Positions 1 to 12,215 of a stretch of 64,000 nt of DNA are shown piece by piece. Position numbers and translations under genes: made by a program. Position 1 is the stretch's first letter. The number at the start of each line of letters is the position of its first letter. Source of the stretch: Phoronis australis. Taxonomy: Eukaryota; Phoronida; Phoronidae. The notes under the pieces were generated by a model, which had not been told where the DNA came from, ran no database searches, and worked only from the letters and a program-made list of their open reading frames with translations. The stretch lies in assembly GCA_002633005.1 (NCBI GenBank), contig NMRA01000062.1, positions 543,981 through 607,980 on the forward strand, written 5' to 3'.

Positions 1-1971
1 AATACAAAAGGAAATCTTGCAACATGTACCAAATTGGCGTTTCGGCAGCCATTTTGTCGGCCATATTGGTTTTATTTTATGGAAAATTGGCATCTTTTGA
101 TTGGTATGCCTGTTATGAAAAGTATATAATCAATGACAAACTTTATTGTTTTATTTTTAGCTGTTACATAAGAGTATTATGCCAGAAAACAGTGAATACC
201 GGTTTTGTCGGCCATTTTTCCGCCATCTTGAAAAATCGACTTCCGCCACTCTGATTTCGGTAGATTTTTTTTCTGACACCAAGGGATGTTTGAAGATGCC
301 ATTTATGCAAAACAAAATTCTATTGCAATTTTTTCTAGAGTGGGCCCTCTGGAGCCCCAGAATGACTGGACTATCGGCTATTGTAAACATTACTGCAAAA
401 AAGAAATAGTTGCTTCTACGCCAGTCGCATGACAAGGCTAAAACTCGTTCATAGTCCCCCACATCTCACGTTGTTTTAAAGCTAACCAATGACTCAGTGC
501 CGAGGTTACATCAGCCAGTGATAGAAGCGCATGCTAGCTACTGCCTGGTACCTGCGTGTGATCTCTACACGCAGGGAACCACCGAGTGCCCTGGAATGCC
601 AACTCCTGCACGTGACCAATGTATTATATCACTACCGCTTGCGACCCCTAGCTATAGCCGCAAGAGTTTCACTTTGAATTTCGGCTGTCTGCGCCACTGA
701 ATTTTGATCGAGTGTTGCATTTACCAAATCATGTGTTCCTTTTGATCTTATTGATTTTTGTTACATTACGCGAAAATAAGCCTTCATATCGGAAATCCTT
801 ACAGCGTTTATGAGATTGATGAATAAATTTTAAGAAAAATATCCAGCAAGCCATTTTCGAGAACTCGTGTTCCTAAGTTCAAATTCAGTAGATTTGCCGA
901 AGCCGAGGAAAAGCCGATTAAATAGTGAGCGGTGAAAGTCTCGAGGTTTTCGATTAATTATTCGGTGAAAACTTGTTTTCAGTCAACATAACATGTACAT
1001 GCTTTAACCATGTTCGCTATTTCAACATTCGCTAGCAATTTTAATTGAATTTGCGGTACGCAATTAACTTAATTATCACTAAAACGTTTTAACCTCGTGT
1101 TAAGTAGGTCAGAAGGCAGAGCCAGCAGTAAGTAGACCAATAGTTCATTGTATGCAGACCACATGCCGGAGCGAATGATATCAAGAAATCAGTGCGAAAT
1201 TGACAACAGAAATTGTGTCGGTAGTTAAAGAGCTTCGTGAGCACGAAATTGAAACAATACGAAATTTCAAATTACCGATCAAAATAATGAATGTCTGGGA
1301 GGAATCGATCTTTTTTAACAGCTTGCTCTATTAGTGAACACTAAGTCACAGAGGCAGTTCAGCAACTTGGACTCGGTATATTCGTTCTCAACGATCGTAT
1401 GCATATGAACACACAACTCCTTCCAGATAAAAACTACGTTTTACCTTAGTTTACCGCGGCATTAATCTAAGCTATGTAAACCTCATTGACTCAATATTGT
1501 GTCGATTCGGTGAGAAAAAGGACTGAGGGTACATACGGAACTGCTCTGGGCCTGTCGCCGGGAGATTGATTTGAGTGACAACACTGTAACCTTTGACCTC
1601 GAATAAGTAGTAAACTAATGGGGCTATTCGGAGAATTCTCCCCGCGGTGTCGCTACTGTACTAGTGGTGATTGAATTGCGCATGCGTCGCTGTCTGCATG
1701 TAAAAAGATGGTAAAAAGTCGGAGTTGTTGGCAAAATACGTCGTCGCGCTAAGCCTTATTACTACTAATTTCCCTGGTGCAAATCTTCGACAGGTGGCCA
1801 CAAATTCCCAAAAGACCCAAGGGTACTACATTCGTGGAGAATAGCGATCAAAAGAGTCAACCCACTGACAAAAAGTGTGTGGATGCGGAAGCCCCGTCAG
1901 TGTGTGCTCTATGCATTTCCATTGGGAGACTACATGTAACGTTACTTGGTAAGTTTTTAGCAACCAGTTTC
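1..1971. other. No recognisable gene
   Basis: Short open frames only, none with family motifs or paired splice sites that I can defend. The sequence is AT-rich and looks intergenic or intronic. Confidence 0.4.
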
Positions 1972-2091
1972 CAGTGGCGGATGTACGTTTTCAGCAAGGG
2001 GGGGGGTTTAGGATTCCCGCCAAGGTCGAATGCTAGGCGCGTTGCGCCGAGCGGGGGGAGGTCGGGAGGGGGGGGTTTCTCCTCCCGTGTA
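1972..2091 (+). repeat. hAT-like small element remnant (CAGTGGCGGAT end)
   Basis: It begins CAGTGGCGGATGTACG and is rich in G tracts with a C-rich counterpart (CTCCTCCC). The same terminal motif recurs at 3137, 28827, 43592 and 61665 in this window. Its right end is not clear. Confidence 0.45.
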
Positions 2092-2757
2092 AGATATTTT
2101 TTTGTTTTTTTTAGCCAAATAGTGAAATTTCCATGCATCCAGGTAAGTTTCTGGCACTTAACATGTCTCTGGAGTTTTGATAATTAAAAACCCTTCTCGA
2201 TTTCGTCACATGAACTTGGCACATAAGTTTCGTGAAACCATATTGTGCACATCTGGGTATGAGTCACGCCACCAGCAAAAATTTTTGTTGGAACATCTGC
2301 TTACACACACATTTTTTAGCATACGAAAAGTCGTATACGAAAAAGTGTGGTGTGTATACAGGGGTTTAGACAATTTCCAAATATTCAAGAGCATAATTAA
2401 GGAGCACCGACGGGGCGTAAAAACTTGAATATCAGATGATCGCATAACAGCAGCCTCAAGTTGTTTAAGAACGATGACCTGTACTGTTAGTCCGGAAATA
2501 AACATGTGTTCTGTCTCGTTACGAGAAAAACTGGCGAACGATGGTGCTCTCAACTCATAGTCTATTATTAAAAGCGACAATAAATAATTAGTTATTACTG
2601 TATTAAGCTGAATCACATTGACAACAATTGAAAAACGTCAATTTTATAGGAAACAAATCATCTGAAAACAGTTTCACGAAACCAAAACATCTTTTGCACA
2701 GTGGTGAAGAGATACTCGGGACTAGTTTGCGGAGGGACCAGATATACACTGACAGCC
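2092..2757. other. No recognisable gene
   Basis: Only short frames; no repeat or RNA structure recognised. Confidence 0.4.
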
Positions 2758-2759
2758 GA

Positions 2760-2995
2760 TTTCATAAAGGTGGTTTAAAGTTAAACCAGGTTTAAACTGG
2801 ACTTAGACCAGGTTTAATGATAATCTGCATTTCATAAAGGTGGTTCAACTTTTAGACCAGTGGTCTTGTAAAACCTGGTTTAACTCCAGTTTAGACCTGG
2901 TCTAAGTCAGTTTTCATTTCACCAACGAGGTCTATATTCTTTAGACCTTTATTAAGATCTTAAACCATGTTTAACTTTAGACTTGGTCAGACCCA
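2760..2995. repeat. AT-rich MITE-like repeat with GGTTTAA / TTAGACC motifs
   Basis: TTTCATAAAGGTGGTT occurs at 2760 and again at 2830. The stretch is built from short inverted copies of TTTAGACCTGGTCTAA-like sequence, so either strand folds on itself. It resembles in style, but not base for base, the repeats at 25125 and 59773. Confidence 0.5.
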
Positions 2996-3136
2996 GGTTT
3001 AACTGTTAAATATGTCAGACTTGCATGGTATAGATAAAACTGAACAATGCCGCGGTGTGCAATTACGACGCAGTTTTAGAGCGAAAATGGACTATTTTCA
3101 TTATTCAGGTTTACTACGACACGAGATCAAACGTAG

Positions 3137-3292
3137 CAGGGGCGGATCCAGGATTTTTTAAAGGAGAGGGGACGGTCAAGGACTTTTTGGAAGGGGGGAC
3201 CAAGTCAACAATTTGAAAATTATAGATTTGACATCATTAAAACCAAGGTAAAAAGGGGGCTCCGGACCCCTTGACCCCCCTGGATCCCCCTA
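3137..3292 (+). repeat. hAT-like small element remnant
   Basis: It begins CAGGGGCGGATCCAGGA and ends near CCCCCCTGGATCCCCCTA, a partial inverted copy. No convincing target duplication is visible. Confidence 0.5.
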
Positions 3293-3477
3293 TGCGTAGA
3301 CCAGTACGTGCTGGAGTGTGTCCTGCGGATTCCTCAGAATATGACTGGTCGAGCAGGGCGTCATCGTCGCAAGCCCTACGGATTTGACTTAAGACAGCAT
3401 ACTCTGGTTCTTCTGACTGCGTTCCACCTCCACTGTTCTCCGATTCAATGTTGCCGGGAAGGGGTCTTGCCCCCCCC

Positions 3478-4431
3478 NNNNNNNNNNNNNNNNNNNNNNN
3501 NNNNNNNNNNNNNNNNNNNNNNNNNNNNNNNNNNNNNNNNNNNNNNNNNNNNNNNNNNNNNNNNNNNNNNNNNNNNNNNNNNNNNNNNNNNNNNNNNNNN
3601 NNNNNNNNNNNNNNNNNNNNNNNNNNNNNNNNNNNNNNNNNNNNNNNNNNNNNNNNNNNNNNNNNNNNNNNNNNNNNNNNNNNNNNNNNNNNNNNNNNNN
3701 NNNNNNNNNNNNNNNNNNNNNNNNNNNNNNNNNNNNNNNNNNNNNNNNNNNNNNNNNNNNNNNNNNNNNNNNNNNNNNNNNNNNNNNNNNNNNNNNNNNN
3801 NNNNNNNNNNNNNNNNNNNNNNNNNNNNNNNNNNNNNNNNNNNNNNNNNNNNNNNNNNNNNNNNNNNNNNNNNNNNNNNNNNNNNNNNNNNNNNNNNNNN
3901 NNNNNNNNNNNNNNNNNNNNNNNNNNNNNNNNNNNNNNNNNNNNNNNNNNNNNNNNNNNNNNNNNNNNNNNNNNNNNNNNNNNNNNNNNNNNNNNNNNNN
4001 NNNNNNNNNNNNNNNNNNNNNNNNNNNNNNNNNNNNNNNNNNNNNNNNNNNNNNNNNNNNNNNNNNNNNNNNNNNNNNNNNNNNNNNNNNNNNNNNNNNN
4101 NNNNNNNNNNNNNNNNNNNNNNNNNNNNNNNNNNNNNNNNNNNNNNNNNNNNNNNNNNNNNNNNNNNNNNNNNNNNNNNNNNNNNNNNNNNNNNNNNNNN
4201 NNNNNNNNNNNNNNNNNNNNNNNNNNNNNNNNNNNNNNNNNNNNNNNNNNNNNNNNNNNNNNNNNNNNNNNNNNNNNNNNNNNNNNNNNNNNNNNNNNNN
4301 NNNNNNNNNNNNNNNNNNNNNNNNNNNNNNNNNNNNNNNNNNNNNNNNNNNNNNNNNNNNNNNNNNNNNNNNNNNNNNNNNNNNNNNNNNNNNNNNNNNN
4401 NNNNNNNNNNNNNNNNNNNNNNNNNNNNNNN
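3478..4431. other. Assembly gap (954 N)
   Basis: Unsequenced. Long open frames crossing it are artefacts. Both edges lie close to G/C-tract repeat ends (3137-3292 and 4541-4585), so the gap probably hides a repeat. Confidence 0.99.
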
Positions 4432-4540
4432 CTCAATTTTTTCCAAGTTGGTTTACTTGGGGTTTACACACGCTGGCGGTGCCGTTTTTGTTTTGCTGGA
4501 GATGCTTTTGTTTTTTTTTAATTTTTGTGTCCTGGCCCGA

Positions 4541-4585
4541 GGGGGGGGTTTAAACCCCCTGAACCCCCCCGTAGATCCGCCACTG
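4541..4585 (-). repeat. hAT-like right end
   Basis: G tract, C tract, then GTAGATCCGCCACTG: the reverse complement of the CAGTGGCGGAT end. Its partner may lie in the gap. Confidence 0.45.
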
Positions 4586-5590
4586 GTTTCTATCGACATC
4601 GTTCGGCGATGTTATCCCTACCAGTTACCCCACTGAATAACGGGTGGTTTACCAAGTGGAACTAAGTGTTTCTTTTCGGAAACTCACCAGGGACTCGGAT
4701 GCCGGGTGGGCTAGCAGCACATATTCACATATTCAATTGTTCTGGGTGGGAGTGCGCCCAATATAAGAGGTGTATGGTACGTGACGCTCAGAAGTCAAGG
4801 GTGACTTTTTCACACCAGTTTCTCTTAAAAACTATGCTATGTCCAATAAAAATTCTGTAGATGTGCGACTTTCCTTGTTTTATAGCCGACCCCACCCCAG
4901 GACTACCAGATTTACTTACCCAATTAACAAGAATGAACATGAATAAGCTATTCAGTAAATATCGAAACCTCACCAGCGCAAGATCGATGTTGGCATTCCA
5001 GAGTTCTGATAAAATCAAGATAATGACTGGATTTTCAAAAGCTCACAATGGGATTCGTTTATTTTCATCGCTAGGATCGTCTGAAGATTGGGTCAGAACG
5101 GTTGCCATATTCCTGTGTATTTGCTATGTACTTTAATAGGTTGTTGATGTTTTTTTTTTCGCAAATTACAGTTTGCTGAGCTAGTGATAGGGATCAAAAC
5201 CTGGTGTAACTAATTAGTAGTGATTCTTGAAACCTGTACGTAGGTATGCTGTTTTGGGGACTTATGAACATTTGAAACGAAGTGCTTATCACTTGCAAGT
5301 TTTATACAAAGTTACGGATCTGAATGGAGTTTGCAGTCGACGAAGCTTCAATTTATATTCATTTCAAGTAGGCTTACGCCTGCCGTTAAATTGAAATCAG
5401 ATTGCCGTTAATATATGTCGGATGGCACAACACTTCGATCTCTCTGTGAAAACGCTGTGGTCGGTCACGATATGCGATAATTTCTATTATTGAGGCCGTC
5501 GTTTTTGCATTCGCGAAAGCAAGTCAGAAATGTCTTTGGAAACATTCCTGACAAAAGTACCATCTCGCAACGTCTGTTACAGAGGAGGCA
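4586..5590. other. No recognisable gene
   Basis: Open frames of under 100 codons at 4666-5136 lack family motifs. Nothing else seen. Confidence 0.4.
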
Positions 5591-5660
5591 GTGTGGCCTA
5601 GTGTGATGGTGCACGCCTTCTTTACTCGAGGTCGTGTGTTCGAGTCCCGCTGGGCCACAC
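5591..5660 (+). ncRNA. tRNA-like sequence, probably a SINE head or tRNA pseudogene
   Basis: GTGGCCT at 5593 pairs with GGGCCAC at 5652-5658 as a 7-bp acceptor stem. TGGCCTAGTGTGATGG resembles a pol III A box and GTGTTCGAGTCCC a B box. At about 66 nt it is short for a working tRNA, and the pairing extends outward (CAGTGTGGCC / GGCCACACTG), so a retroposed SINE or pseudogene is more likely. Confidence 0.5.
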
Positions 5661-6844
5661 TGCTTGACCGTTGAGTCAGGTTTCTCTCTCTTCAGCTCGG
5701 TTTTAACTATATCATAATAAAGCACAAAAATATTTCCAGGTGATCAGTGCAGTGGGCCCTTATGCGCGGCCTGCGCACGTCTGGTACAACGTGTACCAGA
5801 CCGCCTGCATGTATTTTTCTAAAGCGTATGTTACGGAGTTACTTACTTTCCCTTGTGAAGGAAATTTCCAGAAAAATCACAAAATTTACGATATTGAAAA
5901 TACGCGTGAAGGAAAAACTCTGTTGTCACCACAGAATTTCTAATCTCTCTCCCACTTAGATTAATGCGCGCATGCGCTCACATTGATTCGACAAACAGCT
6001 GACAGACAAGAAGGATATAACGCCAGATTTTCGTGTTTAGTCACACTCCGAATTTGAGGTCGACAGCACAGTATGAGGCATGCCAGTGAAGCCAGCAAAT
6101 TTCCAAAAATCAATCCAAGTGCACTAGATTATATTTCAATACTACCATAACTATAACTAATTTTAAACAGTTAGGATTTTTGAATTAATTGCCTCTTAAT
6201 CGGACTGGCTGGTGCTTGAAGTCGCCATTGTTTTGTTTACGTCAAAGGTTAAAGGTCTCAAAGGTGAGCAGGTTAAATTCTGTTTCAGTGGCGGAGAACC
6301 ACTATAAATAATGCAATTTTGTCTGTTTTCGCGTTCCAGGCCTCTTTAATGAAAAAGGCATGTCTTTAATTTTACCCCTATAATCTTGTACATAGTGTAA
6401 GATTTTGAGACTTTCCACCGCTGAAAGTTTTCGTTGTAGTGGAGTGAGACTTAATGTAGATTTGGACACCGAGCCATCCAGGGCTGCCAGTCACAAAGGT
6501 TAAGAACTATCTCTTGTTTGTTCAAAACATTCAATAAGAGCCATCGCCAGCGTAATCAGGCAACTTAAGAAAACAAAACAAAAAACATACAGAAGCTTTG
6601 CCTTGCTCTTAGGTGCCACTATACAGTTATGCTGCAGCAGTCCCAAAATTAAATTTTAGAGGTAAGACAGGATTGGGGGCAGATGTAAAGTAGGCGTCGC
6701 ATGTAGGCTAAGTGATCTGGTTTGAGCTCAAAGACTCATAGTGTGCTTATATTTTCTGTCAAGCTGAGGAGCTGAAGTGCATATATCTGTTGAAGTGGAT
6801 TGTTAGACTACACAGAAACCGAGTGTTCATACCACAACAATTGG
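5661..6844. other. No recognisable gene
   Basis: Only short frames without motifs; nothing further identified. Confidence 0.4.
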
Positions 6845-6966
6845 CCACGGAGAGAGTCACAACGTCTGATTACGGAGAGATTCGCAACGCCTCCTCACGG
6901 ATGGTCCTGAAATATCTGGTCACGGATAGCGTCGCTACATCTGGTCACGGACAGAGTCACGCCATA
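6845..6966 (+). repeat. 25-bp minisatellite, five copies
   Basis: Units begin TCACGG or a variant at 6845, 6870, 6895, 6920 and 6945, exactly 25 bp apart. Copies differ at several bases (GGAGAGAGTCAC, GGATAGCGTCGC, GGACAGAGTCAC). The period is not a multiple of three, so the open frame across it is not evidence of coding. Confidence 0.85.
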
Positions 6967-7120
6967 TTATTATGTAATTGTCTGTTTCTGTGGCATTCTT
7001 ATTCTGGACTAACGTTTTCCAGAATGTTCTACAACATTTAAGAACTTTTATTAAAACACCGTGGACAATGATTCCTGTTTGTTGTTTCTTCCCAGTGTTG
7101 TTTTTATACGCCAGCATGGG

Positions 7121-7363
7121 TTAGTGAGTGAGAATAAAATTGTAGTTATTTTTAAATCAATTCCTCTACTACGTAAAATTCATAATGTTACTGGGGCTCA
7201 GGAAGTGATCACTAATATACCCAATGGATGATATCGCATTAGTGAGTGAGAATAATATTGTTGTTATTTTTAAATTAATTCCCTCAGGTTCTACTAGATA
7301 ATATTTATAATGTTACTGAGGATCAGCAAATGATCACCAATATACCCAATGGATGATATCGCA
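7121..7363 (+). repeat. Tandem 5'-UTR-like monomers of a non-LTR retrotransposon
   Basis: Two units, 7121-7238 and 7239-7363, each run from TTAGTGAGTGAGAATA to CCAATGGATGATATCGCA. The second unit leads straight into the coding start of an endonuclease-like frame. The same ATGGATGATATCGCATTAGTG string therefore closes each monomer and opens the ORF. Confidence 0.7.
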
Positions 7364-7770
7364 TTAGTGTCTGTAAATGTCAATGGCCTCAAGCCAAAAG
7401 TTTAACGTCAGCATTTTTTCATTTTTTGAATAGTCGTAAACATAAAATCGTTTTTCTTCAGGAAACTTATTAGACTCTTGATAGGTATAATTGATGTGGA
7501 AACGTTTGTTTTTCCAATTTTACAACAAACCACAGCAGAGATACAATTCGTACTACAACCAGACTGGTGGATGTTTGTTTTCAGGGATGCCAATGGGAGA
7601 TATAGTATAATTACATTTACTTTCCAGAACGAAGAATTTGCTTTATGTCATACTTTCAAAACAAATTGAGGTATCAGTTTCAGCTTTAAAAGTCATATTA
7701 AATAATAAGTTTGAAAATTTAAGATCTTTTAGAAAACCTGCAAAAATGACTTAAACCATGCCAAAGTTTT
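7349..7770 (+). pseudogene. Non-LTR retrotransposon endonuclease N-terminus, decayed
   Basis: ATG at 7349 opens DDIALVSVNVNGLKPKV, the usual start of an apurinic-type endonuclease in LINE ORF2 (SVNVNGL then FLQE). A TAA interrupts it. The next conserved piece, FFHFLNSRKHKIVFLQETY, continues in another frame, so there is at least one indel plus stops. Downstream frames are broken and no reverse transcriptase follows, so this is a 5' fragment. Confidence 0.65.
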
Positions 7771-8950
7771 CAACGTAGTGACCATGCAGTTGGGTTAGAG
7801 ATAATTCCCATCACCAATGAAATGCAAAAATTGTGAAGAGCTTCTGTTGGATAACAAAGAGTACTGTAATTTGAGTAGTATCCCATGACCAGACAAGTCC
7901 GTCTCACGTTTGGAGTAACTTTGGAACAAAGCGAGCTGAGATGGATCTTCTGAACTTTGCTGAGAAAATTGAAAATATAAAAGTGTTTTCAATATGTGGT
8001 CACGTACAAATCTAACTACAAAAGGTAGAATTATGATAACTAATTAATTTTTGCCCTGGCTAAACTAACTTACGTGCCATCTTTTTCTAAGAAATATATG
8101 ACCTTTTGTCTCATCCTCAGGTGTTGTTGCACTGTAAAGTAGCTTTGGTATCACTTTGCAGTTAGAGCATATAAATATTATCTAAGTAGTAAATTATTTT
8201 ATGTAAGTTTTACTGCTTCGTCCTCATTATCATAATGTTTTGATTCCCGGGTCAGTGGCCTTTCTTGGTCTCCCTCTATTGGTCAGTTTGTACCTCGTGT
8301 TTCCTTGTCTTGTTGCAACACTGAGCCGTCGTCCATATTTCTCTTCTACTCAGTATTTTTCATCCAATTTCTCTATAACCCTCCCTCCCTCAATCCATTT
8401 TATTACCTGTTTCCTCTCAATTGTCGATGTCATGGTGTTGCTTTGGCTGATAGTCACCCACCATATTTACACCTCAACATATTATATAACTTTTGTTTTT
8501 ATCAATATCTGTAGTAGTTCAGTTTGTCATAATATATACATGTACATGCATGGCCTTTTATTTCACCCTCATGTGTTGTTTCACTGTAAACTAGATTCGG
8601 TATCGCTTGCAGCTAGCGCATAAAAAGAGTAAAAACACTCACAATTAAGCGATAAACCTGTTATGATGGTAAGAAACATTTGATTGAGACTGATGTTGCG
8701 TACGTACTTTGAAACCTTCTAGCCGAAGACTCATTATCCTCAACTGACGAAATCCCTTTGCTGTTCTGATTGAAATTCACATATTCACGGATAAGAAACT
8801 ACTTCAAGGCATAATCCGAGGCTATATGAAATTATCGAGGAGTTCCGGATGGTAATGCTTACGCTCACGAGCGTAAACGAGGTCACAGCTACTCACTCTT
8901 TATTAAGCAAGCACACTACTGTTAGTAAAGAGAACTTCGTTCTACAAATA
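7771..8950. other. No gene; internal repeat pair at 8101 and 8552
   Basis: About 80 bp at 8101-8189 (CCTTTTGTCTCATCCTCAGG to GCATATAAAT) is repeated in diverged form at 8552-8640. The 127-codon frame at 8240-8623 lies largely between them and has no recognised motif. Confidence 0.45.
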
Positions 8951-8952
8951 AA

Positions 8953-9168
8953 ACTACTACAGCTAAGTGCTACCACCATCACCACCACAACCACCACCAC
9001 CACCACCATTGCTACTATTACTACTAATACTGCTACTGGCGCTGCTACTAGTACTCCTACTCTTGCTATTACTGCTGATGCCTCTACAACAACTAGGCCT
9101 ACTTCTATTACCACAGCCACAACCACCACCACCACCACCACTACCACCACCACCATCACAGACATAAA
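8953..9168 (+). repeat. Trinucleotide repeat tract (ACC/ACT type)
   Basis: Threefold periodicity from 8953 with ACC, ACT and GCT units. It makes Thr-rich, Pro/Leu-rich and Val-rich open frames in the various readings at once, which is an artefact of the repeat. A looser GTA/GTG triplet tract follows at about 9310-9460. Confidence 0.9.
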
Positions 9169-9468
9169 ACAGTCTGGTAAAGCTAGTAAATGGCCCAGAT
9201 GTTTAGATCGCTTTTTATATTAAGTGGCATGGGTGAAATTGGAATGACCAGACCATTTCACTCAGAGCATATCAGAGGGTTGATATGAGCCCACCGAGGT
9301 CATCGCAGTGGAAGCAGTAGGCCTAGTAGTACTGCAACATTCTAGTTGTAACAGTAAAAGTAGTCGTAGTAGTGGTAATGGCATTCATAATGGTAAGTAG
9401 TATTGGTATATACCGTATTGGTAGTGGTGATGGCAATGATGACGTAGTAGTAGTTACATTAATAGTTA

Positions 9469-10701
9469 GTAGGTCCTAACCACTTTTCGTTTCAAGACTG
9501 GTAGGAGACGAATTGCTTGACACCATGTAGCGCGTACGATTTGGTACAGTGTATCACACATGTCTACAGTCGGGCCTATTGCTGAAAGGAAATGCGACTG
9601 GTGAGAAAGGAACTGTGTACATGAAAACAGAATTACGACACTCGAGGAAAGAACTACCGCTTCCGTCGCGCGAAAAGCATATTAAAGTCCTAGCTTGCCA
9701 GTGACAACGCCCTTGCGGCCGGAGAAGAAAGAATGCTGTCTATTCTGGTACGCTCTCCAGTGTACACAGTTCCGGATAATATTTGTCATTACTACGACGT
9801 GATATTGTTCACAAACACATGTGATCGTAAATAACTGTGTGTTAAATGACATCCCTCAAAGGAATTGATATTCACCATATATGTTAAGTGTGAAAAAATT
9901 ACATTAAACTCGTCTCTTCTAGGCCTACGCATTGCACGTTTTTGTGATTGTTGATAAAGTTCTGTGGTCGTTTTAGAAATAGTTTTCATCTTGGCCCACG
10001 CATTGGTCAGTTTGAGCTTTTAGTGAGTCGTTTTAAAAACGTTGATCGTTTTTTAAAAGGTCATTACAAACAATGAACTGTGCTTTTGACGATGTTCATG
10101 TGATTTCTATTAGATATATAACCAATTCAGAAACTGCCAAGCCAAACTGACGTATTTATCATGAACTACACCAATGCCTTTCAGCACGCAATTTTTAAGT
10201 CTCCAAGTAATTATGTAAGTGAAGTAAAAACGGACATAAATAACAATTGCGACTAGAAAACAACCACCATCTATTTTTTTAGCGAGAGATTTAATGGTTA
10301 TTGCTTGTGCTACAATCAATTTCGTAATGGTAAATTTGCTTTGCGTTCCTTAGGTAACAAGCTTGATTTTAAAGGGGGACGCTGTTCAGTTGTCGGTATG
10401 ACACATTGTCAAATATTGATACCGAGCCTGAATTGTTGGCAAGTGAGCAGGCGAGTAGAGTCTCAGGCAATGCGTGCACACGTCTTTTTCAGGCGAATTC
10501 TCAATATTAGGATTGGCTTACCGCAATAAAATCTCGAGCGTTTTCTTGAGGTTGATGGTTTGGACGTTGTTTAACGTAAGTGACTTATTTTCCCTGATTT
10601 TTTCGTGATTTAGTTGAATTATTAATTACAGAATACCAATTTCGAACGTCACAGTCAACTAGTCTCAGGCGAAATTCTGATGGGAATAAACCAATGTCAC
10701 C
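9469..10701. other. No recognisable gene
   Basis: Short frames only; nothing identified. Confidence 0.4.
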
Positions 10702-10854
10702 CGGTCCATATAACCACACCTCGCAAAAGAAGTAGGTATACAGAAGGATTTTCACAGAATATGGTGATAGTGCTGTGCATGCCACCGTCTTCACATCTTT
10801 GCCGTACATATTGTAACACTGAATTTGAGGCTTCGTCTGAAGCAACCTCATCCC
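10702..10854 (-). CDS. Possible F5/8 type C (fucolectin-like) domain exon
   Basis: On the minus strand an acceptor-like GGTTGCTTCAG is followed by a frame with CYNMYGKDVKTVAC and then FFCEVWLYGPG, before a GG|GTGACA donor-like site. The spacing C...Y..DV..V.C...then CEV.LYG resembles the last third of fucolectin/F5-8C lectin domains, which bind sugars outside the cell. SPYSVKI replaces the usual GRYV.I. No matching neighbouring exon was found, so this could be coincidence or a relic. Confidence 0.3.
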
Positions 10855-10909
10855 AGTACACATATAGTAAGCATACAGCATATATCCTCCAGACTCAATT
10901 CTAGCCATG

Positions 10910-12213
10910 GCATTTTCGTGTTTTATTGTTCTGTAATTAATTATCTATTTCCTTGTTAAATGTTGGTTTTCTTATTCTGCATTCGTGTTCAGATAAACAG
11001 AAATACTGTAGATTGTTAAAAACGCATTAGTTTTGCCAATCGTATTTTTATTTTCTGTTACAAAGGTTTTTTGCAATGAAATAAACCTTTCTTAAGTTTC
11101 ACCCATAAGGGTCATCTTAAGCGTGAGGCAAGAGAATTGCCTAATAATTTGTATGACGAAGAATCTACAATGATTCAAGCTACAAGATGGAATTGTCGGT
11201 GTGAATATGTTGTGGTGACGGGGAGAATCTGTCATGAAACGTTTCAATACTTGACAACGTGTATTTGTAACGATGGAACTCTACACCAGATCAACAGAAC
11301 TTGGATATCACCCAAGTTTAACTATACAAACACATTAAAAATGCAATGGTGCATACATCATTTAGTAATTATGCCGCTTCAAGAAAGTTCAATTCTCTAA
11401 CCATTAAATTGGTTTTGATATGAGGCTCAGGAAACCTGTTCTCCGCGAAGTTGTCTTCTTTAATCATTTCAGTAATGAATATTGTGATTCTTGGGCTATA
11501 TAAGACTTCGCTACCAGTCACTTTCCTCGTCACTTGAGATCACGCACTGTATGGCTGCATAAGCATAGCATCTTGTCAGTTTCGTTATTGAAGCTGCCTC
11601 CCGTTCAGTAACGCTTGAACCTCGCTAAAATGCAAGACTTCGCGAAATCACGTGAGATATTCCCTTGTATTTCAAATGAGAACACGTGACTTTGTCTACA
11701 TTTTAGCTAGGTCCTATTGTAGGTCCTAGCTTTCTGAACACACGGCTGGTTAACGCACATTAGCTTCCCGACTTGGCAGCAGTCGACATGTTTTCACACT
11801 TTCTACCGGTATAGCCACTAGGGGCGCTAATTTCTGCCTGAGCACCTCCGGGTATTCCGAGCTTCTGCTCTTTCCATATCCAAAGTTTTTGGTGCCGCCG
11901 TCTGAACTGGGCATACGGAACTGCCTCAGAACGGCTACGGTACTAGTACTTACAAAAATGCAAGTGGCATTGTACCAGACATTGTACGTTATTAACAAAG
12001 GCAAAATTAAAAAGGTTCTACGTTTTGCGTAATTTCCATGATTTCATGTCTGATAATTGAGGTCTTCAATTTCATTACTTACTCAACAAATTCTGTTACA
12101 ATTTTTGCCATAAGCCTTTGTTGACATGACACATGACAAATCAGCTGACAAGCTCAAGACGCTTGCCTAGTGTGATTAAATTGACTACTTAATAAAAATT
12201 AAAACCAAGAGAC
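10910..12213. other. No recognisable gene
   Basis: An 87-codon frame at 11137-11400 has six Cys but no family match. Nothing else seen. Confidence 0.4.
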
Positions 12214-12215
12214 TA

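Noticed and set aside
1777-2187. 136-codon frame across the G-tract repeat
   Set aside because: Low-complexity Gly-rich segment derived from the hAT-like element.
3237-4636. Four long open frames across the gap
   Set aside because: They consist almost entirely of unknown residues from the N run.
8849-9223. Thr-rich 124-codon frame and its Val-rich antisense
   Set aside because: Direct products of the triplet repeat; all frames are open there.
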